Of a stretch of DNA of 52,982 nt, positions 7,553 through 16,036 are shown in pieces. How positions within the stretch are numbered: the first letter of the stretch is position 1; every line of letters begins with the position of its first letter. The DNA is from Fidelibacterota bacterium (lineage in GTDB: Bacteria > Marinisomatota > Marinisomatia > SCGC-AAA003-L08 > GCA-002719095), in contig PAHI01000038.1 of assembly GCA_002705575.1 (NCBI GenBank), forward strand, positions 1-52,982, given 5' to 3'. The notes beneath the pieces are model-generated. The model saw only the letters and a program-made list of their open reading frames with translations, was not told where the DNA came from and made no database searches. The position numbers and the translations under genes are program-made.

Positions 7553-9379
7553 CTATTCATTTATCCATGTCTTAACATGATTAACAATCTCACCATGACT
7601 TCCAGTATAAAAAGAAAATGGCGTTGGAATCTTAAATGTAGTTTTATTAAAATTATTGCTATTCACATCTTCAATGGAAACTAAATTCAAATTCTGCCAA
7701 TACATCCAATTTTTGTTTTCAGGTACAGGAGAGCTAATTACTATATTAGGAGGATCCAGTTTTTCATAAAATAAATCCACACTTATTATTTCAGAAACCA
7801 ACGGAAGCTCAAAAATAAAATCTTTTTTATCATAGCTTTTCTTTATCAAATCAATCTCTGCAATAGTATTTGATTCATTGTAATAACTGTTTTCGAATTT
7901 TGAATTTTTATCAATATCAAAAAAATGAAATGAATCATCAAATCTAGTAATCTTAACTAAAAAAGGCTCATGTTTATTAAAATTATGTTTAAAGTAGTTA
8001 ATAGAAGAGTATAATGAATCTGAAGAAAGTGTATCTGCTTTTATAAAATAATTCATATCAACCATTTTCCTACTAACTATTCTATAATCAATATTTTCTT
8101 TTTTTACTAAACTGATGATTTCTTTACTATTGTAATACTTTTTATACTTATAACTTGGCAATACAAGGATACTATCTTTGTAACCTTTTAAGTTGACATG
8201 AAAGAGAGTATCTTGATTTGGAATTAATCCTAAATAAGATATTTTCCTTGAATCAAAAACGCCATTATTATTAGAATCAGTAAACTTCTCAGCATGATCC
8301 CACTTACCATTATTATTAGAATCAGTAAATTTTTCATCTGAATCCCACTTGCCATTATAATTCTTATCTTTAAAATTCTCAGAAGAATTCCATATACCAT
8401 CATTATTTATATCTTCAAAATACTCACCTTTATAATCTGAAAGTGACTGAGAATTAACATACGTAATATCATAATATTTTTCGCCAAAATCAATTTTACC
8501 ATTATCATTAATATCTAAAAATTGATCTGTAGGATCTAAGCTAAGAAGCTTGACTGCATAAATTGAATCTTCATAAAAAGTTTCAATTTTAACAGGGTCT
8601 GTGAAAGTAGTATCTAATTTATTTTTGAATCCAAAAGGGATGTTAACTTTAATAGTATTATCCTTCAAATCATCATTCGTAACTAATAATCTGCCATCAA
8701 TCAAACTTCTATAAAAAACAGATTTGTTATTAAGGTCTTGAATTTGATTGTTATTAACTGAATATATATTTGATTCAATATAATTATTATAATCTATCAT
8801 ACTATAGTTAATCTCATTTCCATTTAAATAAATAGAATAGTAAGATGAATCTGGCTTTAATTTAGGAGATGTATGTCTTATTAAATTATTCACAATCATT
8901 TTCTTAACTTTAATATCAATACTATCAAAGTCAGTTTTAGGGACATCCATTTTATCTAATACATAATATGAAAACAGCTTGACTCCCTCTGAAAACTCAA
9001 AAGACTTTGAAACAGATGCATTGACAAATATTGAATCAACAGAATTAGTTACTGGATTTTTAATAATATATTTTTTAATTCTCTTTGCCAAAAGAATATC
9101 TTTTTCACCTTCGAACAAGCTATCTCCATACAAAGTATCTTTAACAGACTCCATTAAAGCAAAAAGCATATCACCATCCTCTATGTAATCATTAGTTAGG
9201 TCATAGCAGAGTTGCTGAGCATTATCAATCCGCTCCATCCTTGATCTGTCAATATTTCTAAACTTTTCTTCTTTGGGCCAAATCACATATGCATAAAGAT
9301 ACACAATCGTAAAAAAAACAAATACACTAAATAAAATTGCATAGTCTAAAATTGATATTTTTTTATTATCCTTAATCAT
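7553..9379 (-). CDS. Membrane-anchored protein with acidic D-x-N-x-N-G repeats
   Basis: Not recognised as a known family. A 608-residue protein with one N-terminal transmembrane helix (about 12-33) and a large region predicted to be extracytoplasmic. Residues 289-376 hold five acidic loops of the form D-x-N-x-D/N-G-x-W/F-D (for example DINNDGIWNSSENF and DSNNNGKWDHAEKF), like EF-hand or dockerin calcium loops. The rest is Tyr/Ser/Asp-rich. It overlaps the end of dnaJ by 8 bases and abuts the PilM-like gene, so it is probably co-translated with it and could be a partner of the PilM/PilN-like pair. That role is inference from position only. Confidence 0.75.
   Translation of the reverse strand: MIKDNKKISILDYAILFSVFVFFTIVYLYAYVIWPKEEKFRNIDRSRMERIDNAQQLCYDLTNDYIEDGDMLFALMESVKDTLYGDSLFEGEKDILLAKRIKKYIIKNPVTNSVDSIFVNASVSKSFEFSEGVKLFSYYVLDKMDVPKTDFDSIDIKVKKMIVNNLIRHTSPKLKPDSSYYSIYLNGNEINYSMIDYNNYIESNIYSVNNNQIQDLNNKSVFYRSLIDGRLLVTNDDLKDNTIKVNIPFGFKNKLDTTFTDPVKIETFYEDSIYAVKLLSLDPTDQFLDINDNGKIDFGEKYYDITYVNSQSLSDYKGEYFEDINNDGIWNSSENFKDKNYNGKWDSDEKFTDSNNNGKWDHAEKFTDSNNNGVFDSRKISYLGLIPNQDTLFHVNLKGYKDSILVLPSYKYKKYYNSKEIISLVKKENIDYRIVSRKMVDMNYFIKADTLSSDSLYSSINYFKHNFNKHEPFLVKITRFDDSFHFFDIDKNSKFENSYYNESNTIAEIDLIKKSYDKKDFIFELPLVSEIISVDLFYEKLDPPNIVISSPVPENKNWMYWQNLNLVSIEDVNSNNFNKTTFKIPTPFSFYTGSHGEIVNHVKTWINE
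8250..8515 (-). repeat. Degenerate acidic calcium-loop repeats inside the 608-residue protein
   Basis: Successive units of about 16 residues encode D-x-N-x-N/D-G-x-W/F-D followed by E-x-F. The two units centred near 8320 and 8270 are nearly identical at the DNA level (shared ttattagaatcagtaaa), showing recent tandem duplication. Confidence 0.75.
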
Positions 9380-10412
9380 TAAACCTTTTATAATTCACAG
9401 AATCTCCAATTTCACTATAAAGCTCTGTTAATAACTTATGCGTATTTTTACTAATTTTTTTAGGAATATTTATCATAATTTTAACATATTGGTCTCCATA
9501 CCTACTACTATTTATATATCTCATACCTTTATTTTTCAATCTTAAGACTTGCCCATCCTTAACTCCTTGAGGTATTTTTAATTTAACATCACCTGATAAG
9601 GTAGGTACATTTATAGTAGTACCTAGTACTGCTTGCTGATATTGTAATTCGCATTTCATATAAATATCTACTTCATCACGCACATACATACTATGCTCTA
9701 TTTCTTGAAAGTGCACAATCAGGTTCCCATCAAACTCTTGTGATATCCCTTCATTGCCCTTTCCTTTTAAAGTCATATAATTGCCAGAACTAACCCCAGG
9801 AGGAACATCAATCTCAACCATACTTGATGAATATTCTGTCCCACCCACATATCCTGCACCTTTACAATTACGGCAAGGCTGAACATTAACTATTTGTCCA
9901 AGTATAGACCTTTGAACCATTCTAATTTCACCCTTACCTTGACACTGATTACAGATATCACTTTTTTGACCATTTCTAACGTTTCTTTTAACTCTAACTT
10001 TTTTCTGAACACCACTATAAATTTCTTCCATTGTTAGCTTTAATGATATTTTCAGATCTCCTGCAGACTGACTTCTTCTATGGCTCCCGCCTTGACTTCC
10101 AAAAATATCTCCAAAACCCATTCCTCCAAAAATATCTCCAAAAGAACTAAAAATATCTTCAACATTCATATTAAAACCTTGAGCAGAATTCTGATTAACC
10201 CCTGCATGACCAAAAGTGTCATATTGCTGCTTTTTCTGAGCGTCACTTAAAACAGAGTACGCTTCAGCTGCTTCTTTAAACCTACTTTCAGCCTGACTAT
10301 CATCAGGATTTCTATCTGGATGGTTTTTCATAGCAACCTTCCTGTAAGCTTTTTTTATTTCTTGTTCTGAAGAAGATTTATCAACTCCTAATATTTCATA
10401 ATAATCTTTCAT
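9372..10412 (-). CDS. dnaJ: Chaperone DnaJ with a half zinc domain
   Basis: Hsp40 co-chaperone that stimulates DnaK. The J domain (residues 1-68) has the HPD motif at 31-33, followed by a Gly/Phe-rich segment (78-110). Then come a zinc region and the two C-terminal substrate-binding beta domains. The zinc region has only two CxxCxGxG motifs (CNQCQGKG at 154 and CRNCKGAG at 180) instead of four. By alignment to the classical spacing these are motifs 2 and 3, so one of the two zinc sites would remain. 346 residues is somewhat short for DnaJ for that reason. It overlaps grpE by 4 bases. dnaK is not in the window. Confidence 0.95.
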   Translation of the reverse strand: MKDYYEILGVDKSSSEQEIKKAYRKVAMKNHPDRNPDDSQAESRFKEAAEAYSVLSDAQKKQQYDTFGHAGVNQNSAQGFNMNVEDIFSSFGDIFGGMGFGDIFGSQGGSHRRSQSAGDLKISLKLTMEEIYSGVQKKVRVKRNVRNGQKSDICNQCQGKGEIRMVQRSILGQIVNVQPCRNCKGAGYVGGTEYSSSMVEIDVPPGVSSGNYMTLKGKGNEGISQEFDGNLIVHFQEIEHSMYVRDEVDIYMKCELQYQQAVLGTTINVPTLSGDVKLKIPQGVKDGQVLRLKNKGMRYINSSRYGDQYVKIMINIPKKISKNTHKLLTELYSEIGDSVNYKRFND

Positions 10413-10918
10413 TTCTTACCTTTGCTAACAACAACCTTGGAATGCTTAATAATTTTATCGTGATACTTATAACCTTTTTCAAATTCTTCCACAATCACAT
10501 CTTTATTTTTTTTAGAATTTTTCATCATTAATGCATCATGTAAATTTGAATCAAAAATCTCTCCAACAGAGTCAAATTTCTGAATATTGTTATCCAATAA
10601 AACCTTATAAAGCTTATTACTTAAAATCTCTATCCCTTCATACAAAGCATTTTTTTTATTTTCTTTGTCAGATTCACTGATAATTCTATCTAAATCATCA
10701 AATATAGGTATCAACTGCTTTATCAAATTCTCTCCTGAATACTTTAGTAAACCAACAATCTCTTCATTTTTTCTTTTTTTTAAATTTTCATAATCAGCAA
10801 GCAGCCTTAAATTTTTTTGCTCAAGATCTGTCAATCTAGCCTTTATTTTTTTATCATCTTTTTTACGAGTAGATTTTCTTGATATTTTTTTATTTAACTT
10901 TGTCTGCGTTTTTTTCAT
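10409..10918 (-). CDS. grpE: Nucleotide exchange factor GrpE
   Basis: Promotes ADP release from DnaK. 169 residues: a very basic N-terminus (KKISRKSTRKKDDKK), a long helix with ADYENLKKR, then FDDLDRII and a C-terminal domain with FDSNLHDALM and the ending KYHDKIIKHSKVVVS (family G(Y/F)..gr.lRpa.V.V). A good AGGAGAAGG Shine-Dalgarno lies upstream, in a 52-base gap after ftsX. This gap is one of the larger ones in the run and may carry a promoter. No CIRCE (HrcA) element was seen there. Confidence 0.95.
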   Translation of the reverse strand: MKKTQTKLNKKISRKSTRKKDDKKIKARLTDLEQKNLRLLADYENLKKRKNEEIVGLLKYSGENLIKQLIPIFDDLDRIISESDKENKKNALYEGIEILSNKLYKVLLDNNIQKFDSVGEIFDSNLHDALMMKNSKKNKDVIVEEFEKGYKYHDKIIKHSKVVVSKGKK

Positions 10919-10970
10919 ATATTGCTACCTTCTCCTATATTAAATCTATAAAAATATAATACATACATAT

Positions 10971-12161
10971 TTATTTTAAATATTTAGAAATCGCCTTCAA
11001 AGCACCGGATACACCCAACAAAACCCCCAATAATAACACAATCAATAATGGGTAGTACAAAAAATCTAAATCTATTTCAACAGAAGATTGTATAATTAAG
11101 TTTATAAAATAAAAAACTCCAATATTAAATCCCGATAAATTTAAAATAATTAAGAAAATACTAGCAAGTATGCCACCTATAACTCCTTGCCACACGCCTT
11201 GAAAAATAAATGGCAACTTAATATAAAAATCCTTCTCTCCTAAAATCCTCAATGTTGAAATAAATTTCTGCTTTGAATGTATTACCAATCTTATCGTATT
11301 TGATACAATAAAAAAAGGAATAAAAAATGATATTAAAACTACAATAAATAAAACAGTTATTATAACAGGAACTAGACTTCTGAAATAAATAAATTTATCT
11401 AAGTCTGTATCAACATAATCTACAAAACTTTTACTTTTAATAATTTCAAGCATTTCATCTAGCTTATCTATACTATTAATTTCATCAGAAACAATAAATT
11501 CTCCGCCCATAGGCAAATCAACCATAGGTCCTCTGTAAGGAGCATTAAAATAACTTTGACCCATTAAATCTTGCTCCCATATCCTAAGTACTTCCTCTTT
11601 ATATATAGACTTTACTCTTTCTTCTATACCAGATATATTGATAATCTCATTATTTAATTCATCGCATATTAAATCAAGGCATTTTTTACACGAATTATCA
11701 ACTTTGCTACCATAATATTTAGGATAATTAGAATTTTCATTAGGTGAACAAGCCTGATCACATTTAAAAGATATTATCCTTGAACCATCAGTAAGACCTA
11801 ACTGATCACAGCACTGTTTACATCTTAGCTTACCATTCTTGTCAAATTCTAAATCATTATCATAAACTTCTAAATATTTAGGCTCAAAATAAGAGCATTC
11901 AGGGCAAACTTTATTATTAAACAAAAGTTCTTCATTGCAAGCATCAAAACATTTTTTTTCAACATCTCTATTGAAAATAACAGCTATTTTTTGATTATTA
12001 ATTAACGTTATTTTTTTTATAGCATAAAAACTAAAAAAAGATACAACAGATAAAACAACAAGACATATAGCTATTGTAATTGAAGAAATAAATAAGGCTG
12101 TTTTTTCCCTTTTAAATGGATTGAAGCTATCTTTAAAAAGTGCAAAAATTCTACTAAACAA
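10971..12161 (-). CDS. ftsX: Cell-division permease-like protein FtsX with Cys-rich insertion
   Basis: Partner of the FtsE ATPase; FtsEX regulates peptidoglycan hydrolases at the septum. Topology fits FtsX: one N-terminal transmembrane helix (about 23-47), a periplasmic domain, then three helices (about 262-287, 318-341 and 366-389). The protein has 396 residues, about 100 more than usual. The excess lies in the periplasmic domain between the first strand (KIAVIFNRDV) and the GIEERVKSIYKEE segment. It contains 12 cysteines (71, 75, 86, 89, 114, 117, 118, 134, 138, 158, 161, 166), several as CxxC or CxxxC. ftsE is immediately upstream with no gap. Confidence 0.92.
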   Translation of the reverse strand: MFSRIFALFKDSFNPFKREKTALFISSITIAICLVVLSVVSFFSFYAIKKITLINNQKIAVIFNRDVEKKCFDACNEELLFNNKVCPECSYFEPKYLEVYDNDLEFDKNGKLRCKQCCDQLGLTDGSRIISFKCDQACSPNENSNYPKYYGSKVDNSCKKCLDLICDELNNEIINISGIEERVKSIYKEEVLRIWEQDLMGQSYFNAPYRGPMVDLPMGGEFIVSDEINSIDKLDEMLEIIKSKSFVDYVDTDLDKFIYFRSLVPVIITVLFIVVLISFFIPFFIVSNTIRLVIHSKQKFISTLRILGEKDFYIKLPFIFQGVWQGVIGGILASIFLIILNLSGFNIGVFYFINLIIQSSVEIDLDFLYYPLLIVLLLGVLLGVSGALKAISKYLK

Positions 12162-12809
12162 TTACTGAATTCTCCCATCTTTTAGCTCTAGAAATCTTCG
12201 CTTTTTATATTTAATTAAAGGATAGTTATGCGTGCACATAATAACAGTAGCACCATTATCTGAAGCCATCTCTAGCAACTCTAATATTTCCATTGATATA
12301 TTTGGATCTAAATTTCCAGTAGGCTCATCGGCAAGCAATATTTTCGGGTCTTTAATAATTGCTCTCGCAATAGATACTCTCTGCTGTTCTCCACCGCTTA
12401 ATTCATCAGGATATCTTTTTTCTTTACTATTTAAACCAACGACATTAAGTATGTCATAAACTTTATCCTTAATATCTCTTTTTGAATAATTTTCTATAAG
12501 CAGAGGTAATGCAACATTATCATAAATAGATCTATCGTTTAATAATCTAAAATCTTGAAATATCATGCCTATACTTCTTCTTAAAATATATAATTTATTA
12601 TTACCGTATTGATTAATATCTTGATTATCAATAAAAATCTTACCGTTATCTATATCAAGTTCTCTATAAATAGTTTTCAGCACAGTAGATTTACCGGAAC
12701 CTGTTGGCCCCATCAAAAAAACAAGATCTGAACTTTTAATTTCAAAAGATAAATTAAAAATACCAGAACCATTGCGATAAACAGATGTTACATTTTCAAA
12801 TTTGATCAT
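12162..12809 (-). CDS. ftsE: Cell-division ATP-binding protein FtsE
   Basis: ABC-type ATPase of the FtsEX complex at the inner membrane. 215 residues with Walker A GPTGSGKST, Q-loop IFQDFRLL (the FQDF.LL motif is typical of FtsE), signature LSGGEQQRVSIARA, Walker B ILLADEPTGNLD and the H-loop THN. Walker B is followed by the D-loop. The stop abuts the ftsX start, consistent with translational coupling. Confidence 0.96.
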   Translation of the reverse strand: MIKFENVTSVYRNGSGIFNLSFEIKSSDLVFLMGPTGSGKSTVLKTIYRELDIDNGKIFIDNQDINQYGNNKLYILRRSIGMIFQDFRLLNDRSIYDNVALPLLIENYSKRDIKDKVYDILNVVGLNSKEKRYPDELSGGEQQRVSIARAIIKDPKILLADEPTGNLDPNISMEILELLEMASDNGATVIMCTHNYPLIKYKKRRFLELKDGRIQ

Positions 12810-12824
12810 AAAAATACTATTAAA

Positions 12825-13748
12825 CTATATTGTTAACAAAAAATTAGAGTAAATAAAAGTACAATATATTATCAAAAGAATAAACCCAATAATTCTTGAT
12901 ATAGACACCTTAAAAAAAGAATATAAAAAAACAATTAAGGTCAAGAAACACATTAATAGGATAGATGAAAGATTTATCACAATATTAATTTGATTAATCA
13001 TGATTGAGGTCCCTAAAACCAACAAAACATTCATTATATTTGAACCTATAATACCACCTATCAATAAATCATGCTCTTTCTTTACAGATGCAACAATTGC
13101 CATTGCAAGCTCTGGTAGCGAAGTCCCTATCGCAACCATTGTCAAAGAAACTGCAAACTTACTTATACCAATATTAACCGCAATACTAATTGCATTACTA
13201 ATAAAAATTCTAGAACCGATAATTAACAACATAAATGAAAACAATAAAATTAGTACAAGAAATATATCAAATTGCGTTTTTTCTTTTTTTTCTCTAACAC
13301 TATAAAGCACTTGATTTTTGATATTAAAACAATACCAAAAAAAACCTACAATAAATAAAAAACCTTCATAAAAAACCAATTTACCATCTAAAGAAAATAA
13401 AAATAAAAAAATAGCAGACACTAAAAAAAATAAAATATCCTTAAAATTAAAATCCTTTGGTTCAATCACATTTATAATCACAGCTATCGAAAGTACTAAT
13501 GCAATATTAGCAATATTAGACCCTACAATATTACCATAGGCTATGATAGACTCTCCGATTATGCTTGCATTGGTATTAACCACTAATTCAGGAAAACTTG
13601 TTCCAAAAGCTATTATAGTTAAACCAATAAAATATTCTGAAACACCTATAGAAAGAGCCAAGTCCTTTCCATATTTTATTATGAAATCTGAACTACAATA
13701 AATAATTACTGCACTACAAAAAAACTCTAAAAAATTAAAAACTAGCAT
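12825..13748 (-). CDS. Calcium/sodium antiporter, CaCA (YrbG-like) family
   Basis: A polytopic inner-membrane exchanger of 307 residues with about ten hydrophobic segments. The two inverted alpha repeats are clear: GTSFPELVVNTNASIIGE followed by YGNIVGSNIANI in the first half, and GTSLPELAMAIVAS followed by IGGIIGSNIMNVL in the second. The acidic residue of each GTS.PE motif and the GSN motifs form the ion site in the family. It overlaps the nadD end by 7 bases. The transported ion is inferred from family only. Confidence 0.93.
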   Translation of the reverse strand: MLVFNFLEFFCSAVIIYCSSDFIIKYGKDLALSIGVSEYFIGLTIIAFGTSFPELVVNTNASIIGESIIAYGNIVGSNIANIALVLSIAVIINVIEPKDFNFKDILFFLVSAIFLFLFSLDGKLVFYEGFLFIVGFFWYCFNIKNQVLYSVREKKEKTQFDIFLVLILLFSFMLLIIGSRIFISNAISIAVNIGISKFAVSLTMVAIGTSLPELAMAIVASVKKEHDLLIGGIIGSNIMNVLLVLGTSIMINQINIVINLSSILLMCFLTLIVFLYSFFKVSISRIIGFILLIIYCTFIYSNFLLTI

Positions 13749-14333
13749 TTATCTAAACCTTGAATCATATATATATAGTCAACGACTTTAGGATGAATCA
13801 TATTATTTATATCAATATCTTTTTTATATTTTTTAGAAACTATAATTGACTTTAAATAAGATGAACTTATATCTAAATACAAATCCTCTAAAAAAGAGAT
13901 TCTATTGTATTTAGATAAATTTGAAGGTTTATACTTTGGTCTATTTATACATACGATATCAACCAATTTTTCTATTTTTTCCCAATCTTTCCAACTATCC
14001 AAATCATTAATTAAATCTAATCCTAAAACCATAGATAAAGAATCTTTCTGATATTTTCTTTTTAAATAACGCACAGTATTAATCGAATAATTAACATCTT
14101 CATTACTATTTAATTCAAATAAATCAATTTCCATATTTTTTTTATTTGAAATCATAATCTGCAACATCTTTAATCTCTGACTTGATGAAAAATATGATTT
14201 ATTTTTTTTATGAGGATTTTTTTTTTGCAGGCACAAATATAAACTTATCACATTGAGTCAAACATTTCAATGCTATATTCAAATGCCCAAGATGAGGAGG
14301 GTCAAAAGTACCTCCTAAAAAAAATATCTTCAT
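13742..14333 (-). CDS. nadD: Nicotinate-nucleotide adenylyltransferase, frameshifted at an A10 tract
   Basis: NadD forms deamido-NAD from nicotinate mononucleotide and ATP. The true start is the ATG overlapping the bamD stop (ATGA). It opens MKIFFLGGTFDPPHLGHLN, the family's nucleotidyltransferase signature, and continues to KFIFVPA. Reading then enters ten A residues and, in this frame, stops after 41 codons (TAA at 14208-14210). The remaining protein (KKNPHKKNK through VLGLDLINDLDSW, ICINRP-type CINRPKY, the ISSSYLK version of the ISST.IR motif and the end) is in the next frame. Removing one A restores an uninterrupted product of 196 residues, the normal NadD length. The rest shows no decay. 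Options are a sequencing or assembly indel, transcriptional slippage on the A run restoring frame, or a recent inactivation. Confidence 0.88.
14217..14226 (-). other. nadD: A10 homopolymer at the nadD frame break
   Basis: Ten consecutive A on the coding strand (T on the plus strand) exactly where the nadD frame changes by one base. Nine A would give a continuous gene. The neighbouring codons read cleanly in their respective frames on both sides, which places the shift inside this run. Confidence 0.9.
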
Positions 14334-15127
14334 AACAACCTATTAAAGTAGTCTAAAAAATAAATATTCTTAATTGTGATTTTTTTATTTGAATTATCAA
14401 TAATATTGCGTGCATCGGAATAAGTGTTCTCTGAATGAAACTTATTTTTATTTTTTTCTAAATATTTTTCTGCCCCATCCTGGTCTTCAGAAATCAAATA
14501 AATTAAAATATGAGCAATATGAGCATCATCTGAGTATTTTATATCATAATATTTTTGAAGCAATTCATTTAAATATTGTCTCGCAGAATCATATTGTTCA
14601 GACTTTATATATAACTTAGCAACCTCATAATCTTTTAATGCTAATTTTGTTCTTAGATTTTTAATTTTATCCATAGCCTCAGAGTTGAATTTACTACCAG
14701 GATAATCTTCTATAAAAAGCTGAAAACTTTCTAAAGCATTATATGTTTCTGTCTGATCATTAGGATAATCTAATGTTAGCTCAAACAAGCACAAAGAAAT
14801 CATAAAACTTGCAGACTGCACTTTTAAAATATCTTGAGAATATCTCTTGTATACCTTGAAAGATTGCTTTGATTCTTCAAAATCTTTTAATTCATATTCA
14901 CAAAAAGCTAAATAGTATAATGCATCGACACCTAACTCTGTCCCAGGATAAGTGTCAATAATGTTTTGAAAGCGATCTTTTGCTTTTAAATATTTTTGAC
15001 GCTCAAATAAGTCTAGTGATTTTTGAAAATATTTATCAGACTCCTTGATTTTAGACTTTTGAGAAGCACAATTACATAAAAGTAATATTAATGAAAGAAA
15101 GATAATATGTTTTATGTTAAATATCAT
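14330..15127 (-). CDS. bamD: Outer-membrane assembly lipoprotein BamD
   Basis: TPR lipoprotein of the BAM complex, which inserts beta-barrel proteins into the outer membrane. The lipobox LLLCNCAS gives a lipidated Cys near residue 20. TPR units follow: YFQKSLDLFERQKYLKAKDRF..IIDTYPGT, ALYYLAFCEYELKDFEESKQSF and a third with FIEDYPGSKFNSEAM. The 265-residue length and YPGT/YPGS endings fit BamD (YfiO). The stop overlaps the nadD ATG by 4 bases, an unusual pair that helps define the nadD start. No bamA lies in the window. Confidence 0.9.
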   Translation of the reverse strand: MIFNIKHIIFLSLILLLCNCASQKSKIKESDKYFQKSLDLFERQKYLKAKDRFQNIIDTYPGTELGVDALYYLAFCEYELKDFEESKQSFKVYKRYSQDILKVQSASFMISLCLFELTLDYPNDQTETYNALESFQLFIEDYPGSKFNSEAMDKIKNLRTKLALKDYEVAKLYIKSEQYDSARQYLNELLQKYYDIKYSDDAHIAHILIYLISEDQDGAEKYLEKNKNKFHSENTYSDARNIIDNSNKKITIKNIYFLDYFNRLL

Positions 15128-16036
15128 TTAAAAATTTATTGATAGATTCACAAGATAATCTACTACCTCTAGCCTATAATTATACTTATTTTTGGCATCT
15201 ATAGTAAATCTGTTATCAAATTTATCTTTAAAATATACATCTAACATACTAATTACATGGTTCAAATATAATACTGTTACAGCAAATTCAGAATATTCAT
15301 AAAAGTCAATAGATTTATTCCATATACGATTATACTCTTTTTTATGTGGAGAGCTCGCAACAGTATATCCTCCATCAGTATAAATTATATTAATGTTACT
15401 TACCGCATCTTTCCATCCTGCAAAAAAAATATTATACTTTCTTATCCCCTCTTGAAAATCATGATCTCTCTTAAACTCAATATTATATTCCGACATAAAA
15501 TCAATACCATTATTATGATCTGCTATCAAATCATAATACAAATCCTCAAAATCATCATCACTTGTACTCATATTAGAAGGATAACTATCTCGATCTATCC
15601 AAAAATCAACATGATGGCTATCTTCCCAAATCATTTGATAGTCACCATCAGCTTTTGAAAATACAGTATAATACTCACTAGTAATGTCATTCCAATACTC
15701 ATGATTAATTATCCAATTATCAAAACCCCAATATTGATTTGAATATGTTTTGTAATCTCCCACATTTTCATCTGCTTTATTATCATAATAATCACTATAA
15801 TATAAAGCAAGCCCTTCAATAGCAAAAAAGAAAAAAGCTCTTTTTTTATCTCCTTTTATATATTGCCCCATTCCAGGAACAATCAAAGAAGATAGCATAG
15901 GTTCAATTATATTGGTATCTTGATTTTCAACATCAGAATCTTCAAAATCATAATTAGAAAAAGATAAACTAAGATTATGGCTACCGCAAACAAAAACTGA
16001 CATAAAAGCAATTAATATGAATACATTAGTATTCAT
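15128..16036 (-). CDS. DUF5683-like secreted/membrane protein
   Basis: A 302-residue protein with an N-terminal signal peptide or membrane anchor (NVFILIAFMSVFVCGS). A conserved opening follows (PMLSSLIVPGMGQYIKGDKKRAFFFFAIEGLALYYSDYY, seen as PGMGQY then a hydrophobic stretch), typical of the FCB DUF5683 family. The middle is rich in Asp, Tyr and Trp. The gene abuts bamD on one side and overlaps the large OM protein by 1 base on the other. The role is unknown; the neighbourhood suggests outer-membrane biogenesis. Confidence 0.7.
   Translation of the reverse strand: MNTNVFILIAFMSVFVCGSHNLSLSFSNYDFEDSDVENQDTNIIEPMLSSLIVPGMGQYIKGDKKRAFFFFAIEGLALYYSDYYDNKADENVGDYKTYSNQYWGFDNWIINHEYWNDITSEYYTVFSKADGDYQMIWEDSHHVDFWIDRDSYPSNMSTSDDDFEDLYYDLIADHNNGIDFMSEYNIEFKRDHDFQEGIRKYNIFFAGWKDAVSNINIIYTDGGYTVASSPHKKEYNRIWNKSIDFYEYSEFAVTVLYLNHVISMLDVYFKDKFDNRFTIDAKNKYNYRLEVVDYLVNLSINF

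Noticed and set aside
10409..10970. dnaK or a CIRCE heat-shock element near grpE-dnaJ
   Set aside because: No DnaK-like frame is present in the window, and no TTAGCACTC-type inverted repeat was seen in the gap upstream of grpE.
13742..14251. The downstream nadD fragment as an independent gene starting MISLYLC
   Set aside because: It lacks the nucleotidyltransferase GGTFDPPHLGH motif, which is encoded immediately upstream in the adjacent frame behind the bamD-overlapping ATG.
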